From contig JAFYTB010000111.1 in the NCBI GenBank assembly GCA_017559045.1, forward strand, positions 1-15,456: 15,456 nt of DNA, given 5' to 3'. This DNA is from Eggerthellaceae bacterium (lineage in GTDB: Bacteria > Actinomycetota > Coriobacteriia > Coriobacteriales > Eggerthellaceae). A model generated the notes under the pieces. It was not told the origin of the DNA. It did no database searches and was given only the letters and a program-made list of their open reading frames with translations. Numbering within the stretch: the stretch's first letter is position 1; each line of letters opens with the position of its first letter. Position numbers and translations under genes: made by a program. Below are positions 5,820 through 14,118 of the stretch, one piece after another.

Positions 5820-8800
5820 ATGCTTATAGACTCCCTGGTGTTTACGCTTGAGAAGTCGGGTTGTCTTGAGCCCTTCTGGGGCAAACTCGACGCAGGTGAG
5901 GATGCTACGCTCGGCATTGCTGCTTCCGCGCGTCCTTTTATGGTTGCGGCCCAGTTTGCGCGCAATCCTCAGCCGACTCTGGTTGTTGTTGCGGGCGAGG
6001 ACGCCGCGCTAGCTTTCGCGAGAAATGTCGCCGCCTACGTGGGTGAGGAGAATGTCCTTCGCTTCCCCGAGCGCTCCGATTTTCCCTTTGCACCGAAACC
6101 CGCTAAGCTTCGCGAGGTTGCTCAGCGTATGGAGGCTGCCCATGCTTTGCAGGCGGGGCGCAGGCGCGTTGTCGTAGCAAGCGCTCGTGCGCTTGTTCGT
6201 ATGATGCCTCCCGCCGCCGAGCGGGTGTGCGCGCCGCTGCTTCTTTCCGCAGGCTGTGAACTTGAAGATATGGGTTTACGCGGTGTCGAGGAGTTCGATG
6301 ATCTTGTTCGTGAGCTCGAGGCTCGCGGATATGCGAACACGGGAGAGCTTGACGGTCCGGGCACCTTTGCCGTGCGCGGTGGAACAATCGATGTCTATCC
6401 CGGAAATCTGGTATATCCGGTTCGTCTCGACTTCTTTGGAGAGGAACTCGAAGAGATTCGAAGGATTGTTCCCTCAACGGGGCAGACCATTTCTTCTCTT
6501 GCGGATGTCGAGATTTATCCGGTGGTCGAGTATTCATGCTCCAAGACCATGCTTGCGCAGGCTCGCAAGAAGCTTGAAAAGCCAGCGCTTACCAATCCTG
6601 CGCTTCGTGATGTTCTTGAGAAGCTTGATGGTGGACTTCGCTTTGAGGGCGCTGATGTCCTGTTGCCGTATCTCTATAAGAAGACGGCTACGTTGGGGGA
6701 CTACCTTGGCGACAAGGGCTTGACCGTCATGGTGGAGCCGCGATCTCTGTTCGATGACGCCACCCACGCGTATGACGATGTCGCGTCGCGCGCTAAGGGA
6801 ACCAATGTCTCTCTCGATGGGCTTTATGCCGCGCCTGCGCAGTTGGATTTCGGTTCTTGTCAGCGGGCTACGTACGTGTCCCTTATGCGTGTTGGTTCGA
6901 CGATGGACGTGGAACTGCCCGTTAAGAGAGTGGATGTCGCGGGCAACCCCGACAAGCTCTTTGGAAAACTGCGCACGCTTGTCGAGGCGGGGTACACCGT
7001 TGTTTTCAGCGCGCCGAATTATCGTGCGCGACAGGATATGAAGTTGGCATTCGTCGATTGCGGTCTTCCTATCCAGGAGCGTCTTGATATGGCTTTTGAC
7101 GAAGCTGTTGATGGTGCTTCGTCTGAACATACGCTGCGGTCGAAGCGCGTTGCTGATGCCGGCTCCGAGCATCCGGGCATCGCTAAGCGCCAGCTTCGCA
7201 GGGGTGCCGTCAACATCATCGATGTCGAGATCCCTCTTGGCATGATCTTTCCTGACGCCAAGCTTGCGCTCGTTTCTATTTCCGACACACAGGGTGCTCA
7301 GCAGGCTGCACGCACGCGTAGGCGTGTTGACATCACTGAGGTAACGTTCCCTTACAAGCCGGGTGATTACGTCGTCCACGCAGCTCATGGTGTTGCATTC
7401 TTCAAGGAGCTTACGCGCCAAGAGGTTGATGGCACTGCGCGCGATTACCTGCTTCTCGAGTACGCGGAGGGCGACAGGCTCTTCGTTCCCGTTGAGCAGC
7501 TTGATCGTGTGACTCGTTATGTGGGTCCTGAAGGTGCGAGCCCGCGTCTTACCAGGTTGAACACGAGCGACTGGTCGCGAGCTTTGCAGAAAGCGCGTAA
7601 GGCGACGAAGCAGCTTGCCTTCGATCTTGTCGATGTGTACGCGCGCCGTGCGGCTACGCAGGGATATCGTTTTGGTGCCGACACTCCATGGCAGATCGAG
7701 ATGGAGGAGTCTTTCCCGTACGAGGAAACGCGCGATCAGCTTGCCGCTATCGCCGATGTCAAGGCCGATATGCAGAGTGCGCGTCCGATGGACCGTCTTA
7801 TCTGCGGTGATGTGGGCTTCGGCAAGACCGAGGTTGCTTTGCGTGCTGCTTTCAAGGCGACGCAGGATGGCAAGCAGGTCATGGTTCTTTGCCCGACGAC
7901 CATTCTGGCGCAACAGCATTATGCCAACTTCCGAGATCGCTTCGACCCCTTCAATGTGAAGGTCGAGGTGCTCTCGCGTTTTCGTACGCCGGCGCAGCAG
8001 GCGGCCGCGTTGAAGGGCTTTGCCGAAGGCGAGGTTCAGGTTCTGGTGGGAACGCATCGCCTGCTTTCGCGCGACGTCAATCCGCATGACCTCGGTCTTG
8101 TCATCATCGATGAGGAGCAACGTTTCGGCGTTGGTCATAAGGAGCAGTTCAAGAATTTGCGTGAGAGCATCGATGTGCTGACGCTTTCGGCAACGCCTAT
8201 TCCGCGCACCATGCAGATGTCTCTTTCCGGTGTTCGCGACATGAGTCTCATCATGACACCGCCCGACAATCGTCGTGCTGTGAAGGTACACGTAGGGGAG
8301 TGGGATCCCGATGTAGTGAGCGCGGCTATCCGTTTCGAGCTCGAGCGCTCTGGCCAGGTTTACTACGTGAGCAATCGTGTACGTAGCATCGACGATGCGG
8401 TTGCGCGCGTGCAGGCTGCTGCTGGCGAGGCGCGCATAGGTGTTGCCCACGGCCAAATGGGTAAGGACGAGCTTGAACGCGTGATGGAGGATTTTGCGGC
8501 TGGCGAGCTCGACGTGCTTGTGGCGACCACCATTATCGAGAGTGGTATCGACAACCCGAATACCAATACCCTTATCATCGAGGACTCTCAGCGACTCGGC
8601 TTGGCGCAGATGTATCAGCTCAAGGGTCGTGTTGGTCGCTCTTCGCGACAGGCTTACGCCTATTTCATGTTCCCCGAAACGGTGGCGTTAACCGAAGAAG
8701 CTATGGCAAGACTTACTGCAATTGATGAGCACCAGGACCTTGGCAGTGGCATGCGTATTGCGCTCCGCGACCTTGAGATTCGTGGTGCGGGAAGCATGCT

Positions 8801-9362
8801 GGGCGCTGAGCAGTCGGGCAATATGAGCGCAGTTGGTTTCGACCTGTTTGCGCAGATGCTCGCGCAGGCTGTGAATGCTACACGTGAGGGCGATGACAAG
8901 GCGTTCAATCAGCTGCCTCCTGCGCTTTCGGATATTACCGTCAACGTGCCGGGTCACACTTATCTTCCCGAGGAGTATGTGCCCGAGGCAGATGAGCGTG
9001 TTCTGTGGTACCGAAAGATCGCTAGCGCGGCTACGCTTGAGGACGTTGCTGCTATTCGCGAGGATCTTGAGGGCAAGCGACCGGAAATGCCGCCTGCAGC
9101 TGCAAATCTGCTGGAAAAGGCACGTATCAAGGCTTTGGCAAACGAGCACGGAATTCGCGTTATATCGGTAGTGGCGGGTAAGCTCATCGTCGAGCCTATT
9201 GCGGTTCCGAAGGGCAGCATGATTCCTCTTAGGCGTGCTGGTGGTCGTTATCTTGAGGAAAAGAAGAAGCTCACCCTTCCGCTGCGTTACTTTAAGCTGG
9301 GCGAGGAGGATAACCTGCTAGGTCCTGTGGCGCGTTTCCTCGAGGAAATGCTTGGACAGTAG
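5820..9362 (+). CDS. mfd: Transcription-repair coupling factor Mfd
   Basis: Protein of 1180 residues (E. coli Mfd is 1148). It pushes stalled RNA polymerase off damaged DNA and recruits UvrA to start nucleotide-excision repair. The N-terminal third is the UvrB-like UvrA-binding module (for example VRGGTIDVYPG). The RNA-polymerase interaction domain lies at about 508-580 (YKPGDYVVHAAHG). The RecG-like translocase shows Walker A GDVGFGKT at 663-670, the DEEQ box at 764-767, LSATPIPRTMQMS, the TTIIESGID motif and QLKGRVGR at 933-940. A C-terminal autoinhibitory domain (about 1000-1180) is complete. The start codon has only a weak GGCGGA site 5 bases upstream, which would suit the low expression expected of Mfd. 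A long frame on the opposite strand (6534-8456) is a codon-bias shadow. It appears to be transcribed alone; no damage or frameshift was seen. Confidence 0.98.
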   Translation: MLIDSLVFTLEKSGCLEPFWGKLDAGEDATLGIAASARPFMVAAQFARNPQPTLVVVAGEDAALAFARNVAAYVGEENVLRFPERSDFPFAPKPAKLREVAQRMEAAHALQAGRRRVVVASARALVRMMPPAAERVCAPLLLSAGCELEDMGLRGVEEFDDLVRELEARGYANTGELDGPGTFAVRGGTIDVYPGNLVYPVRLDFFGEELEEIRRIVPSTGQTISSLADVEIYPVVEYSCSKTMLAQARKKLEKPALTNPALRDVLEKLDGGLRFEGADVLLPYLYKKTATLGDYLGDKGLTVMVEPRSLFDDATHAYDDVASRAKGTNVSLDGLYAAPAQLDFGSCQRATYVSLMRVGSTMDVELPVKRVDVAGNPDKLFGKLRTLVEAGYTVVFSAPNYRARQDMKLAFVDCGLPIQERLDMAFDEAVDGASSEHTLRSKRVADAGSEHPGIAKRQLRRGAVNIIDVEIPLGMIFPDAKLALVSISDTQGAQQAARTRRRVDITEVTFPYKPGDYVVHAAHGVAFFKELTRQEVDGTARDYLLLEYAEGDRLFVPVEQLDRVTRYVGPEGASPRLTRLNTSDWSRALQKARKATKQLAFDLVDVYARRAATQGYRFGADTPWQIEMEESFPYEETRDQLAAIADVKADMQSARPMDRLICGDVGFGKTEVALRAAFKATQDGKQVMVLCPTTILAQQHYANFRDRFDPFNVKVEVLSRFRTPAQQAAALKGFAEGEVQVLVGTHRLLSRDVNPHDLGLVIIDEEQRFGVGHKEQFKNLRESIDVLTLSATPIPRTMQMSLSGVRDMSLIMTPPDNRRAVKVHVGEWDPDVVSAAIRFELERSGQVYYVSNRVRSIDDAVARVQAAAGEARIGVAHGQMGKDELERVMEDFAAGELDVLVATTIIESGIDNPNTNTLIIEDSQRLGLAQMYQLKGRVGRSSRQAYAYFMFPETVALTEEAMARLTAIDEHQDLGSGMRIALRDLEIRGAGSMLGAEQSGNMSAVGFDLFAQMLAQAVNATREGDDKAFNQLPPALSDITVNVPGHTYLPEEYVPEADERVLWYRKIASAATLEDVAAIREDLEGKRPEMPPAAANLLEKARIKALANEHGIRVISVVAGKLIVEPIAVPKGSMIPLRRAGGRYLEEKKKLTLPLRYFKLGEEDNLLGPVARFLEEMLGQ

Positions 9363-9392
9363 ATTTGTCTGGGGTTTTGCGCGAAAGCGTCT

Positions 9393-9423
9393 GGCGTTTA
9401 AAAGCGTAGATGATGGGCGTTTA
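9393..9423 (+). repeat. Short direct repeat before sulfatase gene
   Basis: GGCGTTTA occurs at 9393-9400 and again at 9416-9423, 23 bases apart, in the 92-base gap between mfd and the sulfatase gene. It may be a paired activator site or chance. No convincing -35/-10 pair was found here. Confidence 0.25.
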
Positions 9424-9454
9424 GGTCCATTTAGAGTTTAAAGAGAGGCTGATC

Positions 9455-11452
9455 ATGGAGCAGCTGTCGTTCAATAGAAGATCGTTTTTGAAAGGCGCTT
9501 TGGCCGCTGGTGCTTTGGCTGCATCGGGCGCTTCGCTTTGTGGTTGCTCGACTGGTGGCCAGATACAGGTAAGCGCCGAGTGCAAGGCTGCTTCTTCCTT
9601 CACCGGACAGGCCAACGATGCTGTCTATTCGCTTCTCGATTTCTCGGATCAGTCTGAGCTTGAATGCGCTTTACGAGGATTTGTTGCCGCCCCTGAGTCT
9701 TTGGAGGTTCTCGGGGAAGAGGGCGATCTCATTTGGTCCCAGGATGCCTACAGCTTCCTTGAGGGGGAATGTCCTGAAAGTGCAAACCCCAGTTTGTGGC
9801 AAAACTCGCAGCTCAATCACTTATTTGGGCTCTACGAGGTTGTGCCGGGAATCTACCAGGTTCGCGGTTTCGACCTTACCAACTTGACGCTTGTGCGTGG
9901 CGAGGTGGGTTGGATTGTCTTCGATCCGCTGATGAGCGTTGAATGCGCTCGCGCTGCCATGAGTTTTGTTCGCGAGCATTTGGGCGATGATCCCATTACG
10001 GGTGTGGTGATAAGTCATACCCATGTGGATCATTACGGTGGTATCAAGGGTGTTGTTTCGGAAGAGGAGGTTTCCGAGCGCGGTATTCCGATCATCGTGC
10101 CTGCTGGATTCGTTGAGGGCGTGGTCGTCGAGAACATTTACGCCGGTACCGCCATGTCTCGTCGTGCGGGCTATCAGTACGGAACGGCTCTTGAACCGGG
10201 TGAGCGCGGCAGGTTGGGAATGGGAATCGGCCTCACGCAGTCATTCGGCAATGTCAGCTATATCGATCCGACGGATGAAATCGTTTCCACGGGCGAAGTG
10301 CGCGTGATTGACGGTGTGACCATGGAATTCCAGCTGACACCCGGTACCGAGGCCCCGTCGGAGATGAACACCTGGTTCCCTCAGTTCAATGCACTGTGGA
10401 TGGCTGAGAACTGCACGGGCACGCTTCATAATCTGTACACCCTGCGTGGTGCTGAGGTCCGCGACGGAAATAAATGGGCGAACTATATCATGGAAACCAA
10501 GAGTCGCTATGGCGCCCAGGTGGAGGTTGTATTCCAGTCTCACAACTGGCCGCATTGGGGTAATGAAGCGGTGAATGAGTATCTGGTAAACACCGCAGCC
10601 ATGTATAAGTTCATTTCCACCCAGTCGCTCATGTATCTGAATCAGGGCTACACTGCATCTGAAATCGCTCATATGATCAAGCTGCCCGATGCGTTGGAAC
10701 GTGTGTGGTATACCCGCCAGTACTACGGCACTTTGGCCCACAATGCGCGTTCGGTCTATCAGAAGTACATGGGTTATTACGATGCCAACCCTGTGAATTT
10801 GCATCCTCTTCCTCCGAAGGAAGAGGCGCTCAAGCTCGTTGAGTATCTGGGCGATGTTGATGCCGTGCTGAAGAAAGCAAAGGCCGACTTTGACGCTGGT
10901 GAGTATCAGTGGGTTGCTCAAATTACCAACGCTCTTGTTTTTGCCGATCCAGAGAATGAAGCGGCGCGTCTTCTTTGCGCTGACGCCTTGGAGCAAATGG
11001 CCTATCAGGCTGAGTCTGGTACGTGGCGCAACGCATACCTGACGGGTGCAATGGAGTTGCGCGCGAATGCCGCGCTGCCGGCTCCTGCTGGCAAGAATAG
11101 TGGTGACACGCGTGGTGCCATGACTGTTCCCATGATGCTTGATTTCCTGGGAGTGCTGGTGGATGCCAATGCTGCCCAGAATCTCGACCTGACATTCAAT
11201 TTGAGTATCACGGACGATGTTCCCTATGTGCTGCGCGTTAGATCAGGTGTGGTTTTGTATGAGGCTAACGCTCAGGTTGAGAATCCCGATGCAGTCATCA
11301 CTTTGCCGAAGGCGGCTTTGCTTGCCCTTTGCTCGAAGGATCCTGCGGCGAGGTCCTCTTCTATGAAGATTGATGGAAATGCAGAGGCTGTCGAACTCCT
11401 CTGTTCTCATGCCATCAAATTGGACCCCCTTTTCAATGTCGTGACTCCCTAA
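9455..11452 (+). CDS. Tat-exported alkylsulfatase-family MBL hydrolase, putative lipoprotein
   Basis: Protein of 665 residues related to SdsA1/BDS1-type alkylsulfatases, which hydrolyse primary alkyl sulfate esters to alcohol and sulfate. A Tat signal NRRSFLK lies at 7-13, followed by a hydrophobic stretch and a lipobox Leu28-Cys29-Gly30-Cys31, so lipid attachment at Cys31 outside the membrane is likely. The metal site is complete: HTHVDH at 188-193, Glu299, Glu318 and His363 (in SHNWPHWG). The spacings (111, 19 and 45 residues from His188 onward) agree with those I recall for SdsA1. The dimerisation helices follow (to about 530). The C-terminal 120 residues are the SCP2-like domain that binds the alkyl chain. 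AGAGAGG stands 6 bases before the ATG. The natural substrate is unknown; dietary or host sulfate esters are possible. A Lit-family gene is next downstream. Confidence 0.92.
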   Translation: MEQLSFNRRSFLKGALAAGALAASGASLCGCSTGGQIQVSAECKAASSFTGQANDAVYSLLDFSDQSELECALRGFVAAPESLEVLGEEGDLIWSQDAYSFLEGECPESANPSLWQNSQLNHLFGLYEVVPGIYQVRGFDLTNLTLVRGEVGWIVFDPLMSVECARAAMSFVREHLGDDPITGVVISHTHVDHYGGIKGVVSEEEVSERGIPIIVPAGFVEGVVVENIYAGTAMSRRAGYQYGTALEPGERGRLGMGIGLTQSFGNVSYIDPTDEIVSTGEVRVIDGVTMEFQLTPGTEAPSEMNTWFPQFNALWMAENCTGTLHNLYTLRGAEVRDGNKWANYIMETKSRYGAQVEVVFQSHNWPHWGNEAVNEYLVNTAAMYKFISTQSLMYLNQGYTASEIAHMIKLPDALERVWYTRQYYGTLAHNARSVYQKYMGYYDANPVNLHPLPPKEEALKLVEYLGDVDAVLKKAKADFDAGEYQWVAQITNALVFADPENEAARLLCADALEQMAYQAESGTWRNAYLTGAMELRANAALPAPAGKNSGDTRGAMTVPMMLDFLGVLVDANAAQNLDLTFNLSITDDVPYVLRVRSGVVLYEANAQVENPDAVITLPKAALLALCSKDPAARSSSMKIDGNAEAVELLCSHAIKLDPLFNVVTP

Positions 11453-11567
11453 AGGGATAGCTTCGCTGCAGCATGGGGGATAGACGGGCTGCGTTGCTGT
11501 TAGCGTAAGGCATTCGTGTCTTGTTGACGGTGATAAGTAGCGCTTCTTCCATTACACTTTACAAAGG

Positions 11568-11593
11568 AAAAAACCGCCCTTCGCTCGGGGTGG
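11568..11593 (-). terminator. Terminator-like hairpin facing left
   Basis: Read on the minus strand, CCACCC and GGGCGG (6 bp with one G-T wobble, loop of 8) are followed by six Ts (11573-11568). This has the form of an intrinsic terminator, yet no minus-strand gene precedes it. On the plus strand the same hairpin has no T-tract and lies in the leader of the Lit-family gene. Confidence 0.35.
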
Positions 11594-11658
11594 ATGAGAT
11601 TAGTTGCCGCGTCGTTTAGATGCGGTTTCGCACATGGTTTTGATTGAAGAGTGGAGAC

Positions 11659-11663
11659 AAGGA
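11659..11663 (+). promoter_or_regulatory. Ribosome binding site deciding Lit-family start
   Basis: AAGGA lies 6 bases before the ATG at 11670. An upstream in-frame TTG at 11604 has no such site, and its extra 22 residues are charged and would spoil the N-terminal membrane helix. Confidence 0.7.
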
Positions 11664-11669
11664 ACTTAC

Positions 11670-12428
11670 ATGAACCGATTCCAGATAATTCTTGGCCAGA
11701 TCAGCTTGGCTGTTTGCGCGCTTGCCATCGGCTTGTGCGTATGCGTCGTTCCGCAGGCACCCACGGCTTTGTTTGCGGGCTGGTATGGCGACGTCGACAA
11801 TTCTCCTATGACGCGCGAGGAGATCGTTTCCTTCTCCGCGGTTGTGCACGACTACACCTTCTTTGACCAGGATCGCACGAAGCTGTACGCCGGCATCGTC
11901 GCCGTTAATGATCACATCATTGAAGATGGTCGTGGCTCTGATGGTCAGCCTGTTCTCACCTCCGGCGATGAGGCTTCTGTCGCTGCTGCTTTCGATGCTG
12001 CTGACGAGGCCTACGTTCTCCATACCGACATGATCGATCATCTGGACGATGTCTCCCATGTGGTGTTCATCATGCTTTGCGTGGCCGCCGCTTTCCTCGT
12101 TCTTGCTTCGATCGAGCTCATGAATGCATATTTCCGCGGTCATCGTGCTGATATGTGCACGATGCTCGTCGGTGGCGGTGTTGTCGCCCTGGTGGTTATC
12201 GCTCTCGGACTGGTTGGCGGTTTCGTCGCCTTTGATAGTCTCTTCACGCTTATGCATCAACTGTTGTTCGAAGACGGCACTTGGACCTTCTCTCCCAATT
12301 CCGCACTTATCTGCACGCTTCCCACTGATTTCTGGGTGGCTATGGGCGCGCTGCTCCTTGCTGTCTCCGCCATCGTTTCTGTCATCTTTATTGCCATTGG
12401 CAAGCTTATGAAGTCCTATAAGCTCTAG
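11670..12428 (+). CDS. lit: Lit/DUF1461-family integral membrane protein
   Basis: Protein of 252 residues with four predicted membrane helices (about 8-30, 130-152, 164-188, 220-245) and an external region between the first two. Recognised by the family motifs HLDDV (His124, Asp127) and LMHQLLF...TWTFSP...LICTLPTDFW (192-222, His196). In Bacillus and Enterococcus, Lit moves an acyl chain within a diacylated lipoprotein to give the lyso form. The two histidines here are 72 apart, as I recall for the essential pair of the Bacillus enzyme. The first external region (31-128) seems longer than in Firmicute Lit, with an Asp/Ala-rich part at 85-118. It follows a putative Tat lipoprotein gene after 217 bases and precedes gltX by 72. 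Family membership is likely; transacylase activity is inferred. The symbol is given by homology only. Confidence 0.75.
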   Translation: MNRFQIILGQISLAVCALAIGLCVCVVPQAPTALFAGWYGDVDNSPMTREEIVSFSAVVHDYTFFDQDRTKLYAGIVAVNDHIIEDGRGSDGQPVLTSGDEASVAAAFDAADEAYVLHTDMIDHLDDVSHVVFIMLCVAAAFLVLASIELMNAYFRGHRADMCTMLVGGGVVALVVIALGLVGGFVAFDSLFTLMHQLLFEDGTWTFSPNSALICTLPTDFWVAMGALLLAVSAIVSVIFIAIGKLMKSYKL

Positions 12429-12458
12429 GTGATAAAATACTCGTTTGCGTAATTGAAA

Positions 12459-12475
12459 TGTCGAACACTTCGGCA
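12459..12475 (+). other. Hairpin in gltX leader
   Basis: TGTCGAA-CAC-TTCGGCA gives a 7-bp stem with one G-T wobble and a 3-base loop, 25 bases before the start. It is too small for a T-box and lacks a T-tract, so its meaning is unclear. Confidence 0.3.
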
Positions 12476-12500
12476 CGTTCATATAGAGAAAAGGAAGAAC

Positions 12501-14111
12501 ATGACTGATATCGCAAAGCCGGTGCGCGTTCGCTTCGCACCTTCGCCGACGGGCAAGCTGCATATCGGCGGTGCACGTACCGCTATCTATAACTGGGCTT
12601 ATGCCCGTGCGACTGGTGGCACCTTCGTTCTGCGTATCGAGGACACCGATCCTGAGCGTTCCACTGACGAGAATACCCAGATCATCCTTCGTGCGCTGAG
12701 CTGGCTTGGCCTTGACTGGGATGAGGGTCCCGAGGTCGGCGGCGAGTACGGTCCGTACTTCCAGATGCAGCGTATGGACACCTATGCGGCTGCTCTCGAG
12801 CGTCTGAAGGAGCGCGACGCTGCATATCCTTGCTTCTGCACCAAGGAAGAGCTCGACGCTAAGCGTGCAAAGGCTGAGAAGGAAGAGGGCGGCTACGCTG
12901 GTTACGACCGCACCTGCCGTTGCCTTTCCCATGAAGAGGCTCAGGCTCGCATCGATGCTGGTGAGCCCCATGTTTGGCGCATCAAGGTGCCGCTTGATCG
13001 TGGCGCTATCGAGTTTGATGATGCCGTGTATGGCCATGTCTCCTTCCCGTCCGACGTCATGGACGACATGATTCTCGTTCGCACCGACGGCAGCCCCACC
13101 TACAACTTTGCAGTTGTTTGCGACGATGCCAACATGGCTATCACGCATGTCATTCGTGGCGATGACCACCTGTCCAACACCCCGCGTCAGATTCTCATCT
13201 ATGAGGCACTGGGCTATGAGACTCCCACCTTCGGTCATCTTTCCATGATTCTGGGTGCTGATGGCAAGAAGCTCTCCAAGCGCCACGGCGCAACCAATGT
13301 TGAGGAGTATCGCGATCGCGGTTACCTCGCAGATGCGCTGGTTAACTTCCTCGCACTGCTCGGTTGGTCGCTTGACGGTGAGACTACCATCATTTCCCGT
13401 GACGTTCTTACCAGCCAGTTTGGTCTCGATCGCATCACCAAGAAGGATGCAATCTTCGACGAGACGAAGCTCAACTGGATGAATGGTGTTTACATCCGTG
13501 AGATGGATGCACCGACTTGGGTTGAGGCCTCCAAGAAGTGGATCGCTGATGCATGCGTTCAGGGTGCAAATGTTGAAGACGGCGTAGTCGTGGTTCCCAC
13601 CCCCGAGCAGGGTGCTGATCCGCTCCCGCCGGCTATCACCCCTGAGGACGAGGGCTATGCTGAGGCATTCGCAGCCGCGCTCGCCGACATCGAAGAGGAT
13701 CCGTCCTTCTATGAGAAGCTGTATCCGCTGGTGATCGAGCGTCTTGCTCGTCTTGACGATATTCCCGCAAAGCTCGCATTCCTCTTCTGGGGTCCCAATG
13801 TCCAGCTTGACGAGAAGAGCGTCAGCAAGGTTCTCCTCAAGGAGGGCGCTCGCGCTGATGAGGCTCTGCGCGCATGCCGCAATGAGCTCGCTCGCGAGGA
13901 TCTTCCTTGGGAGGCTGAGGCACTGCAGGAGGCCTGCCGTGCTCTGTGCGAGCCCATGGAGATGAAGCCTAAGTTCATGTTCCAGCCGCTTCGTGTTGCC
14001 ATCTGCGGCAACCAGGTTTCCCCGCCGCTGTTCGAGAGCATCGAGCTCATGGAGCCTGAGGATGTCCTCGCACGTATCGACGGCGTTCTCGAAACGGTTT
14101 TCAAAGCTTAA
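12501..14111 (+). CDS. gltX: Glutamyl-tRNA synthetase
   Basis: Protein of 536 residues. A class I synthetase that charges tRNA-Glu (and in many such bacteria also tRNA-Gln, to be amidated later) in the cytoplasm. The HIGH-type motif is PSPTGKLHIGG at 14-24, and the KMSKS-type motif is KLSKR at 257-261. A four-cysteine zinc site is visible in the connective insertion: Cys111-x-Cys113-x25-Cys139-x-Cys141. The helical anticodon-binding domain fills the rest, with a somewhat long acidic part around 345-390. The ATG at 12501 has AAGGAAG just before it and fits the family N terminus (VRVRFAPSPTG). A TTG at 12453 would add 16 residues and has no site. It is followed after 7 bases by the Fe-S protein gene, probably on the same transcript. 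No damage was seen. Confidence 0.97.
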   Translation: MTDIAKPVRVRFAPSPTGKLHIGGARTAIYNWAYARATGGTFVLRIEDTDPERSTDENTQIILRALSWLGLDWDEGPEVGGEYGPYFQMQRMDTYAAALERLKERDAAYPCFCTKEELDAKRAKAEKEEGGYAGYDRTCRCLSHEEAQARIDAGEPHVWRIKVPLDRGAIEFDDAVYGHVSFPSDVMDDMILVRTDGSPTYNFAVVCDDANMAITHVIRGDDHLSNTPRQILIYEALGYETPTFGHLSMILGADGKKLSKRHGATNVEEYRDRGYLADALVNFLALLGWSLDGETTIISRDVLTSQFGLDRITKKDAIFDETKLNWMNGVYIREMDAPTWVEASKKWIADACVQGANVEDGVVVVPTPEQGADPLPPAITPEDEGYAEAFAAALADIEEDPSFYEKLYPLVIERLARLDDIPAKLAFLFWGPNVQLDEKSVSKVLLKEGARADEALRACRNELAREDLPWEAEALQEACRALCEPMEMKPKFMFQPLRVAICGNQVSPPLFESIELMEPEDVLARIDGVLETVFKA

Positions 14112-14118
14112 GCAGTCG

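Noticed and set aside
6534..8456. 640-codon minus-strand open frame
   Set aside because: Fully antisense to mfd, rich in Arg/His/Thr with no recognisable motif; a codon-bias shadow.
12429..12500. T-box or other tRNA-sensing leader before gltX
   Set aside because: The gap is only 72 bases, with one small hairpin, no T-box consensus and no terminator.
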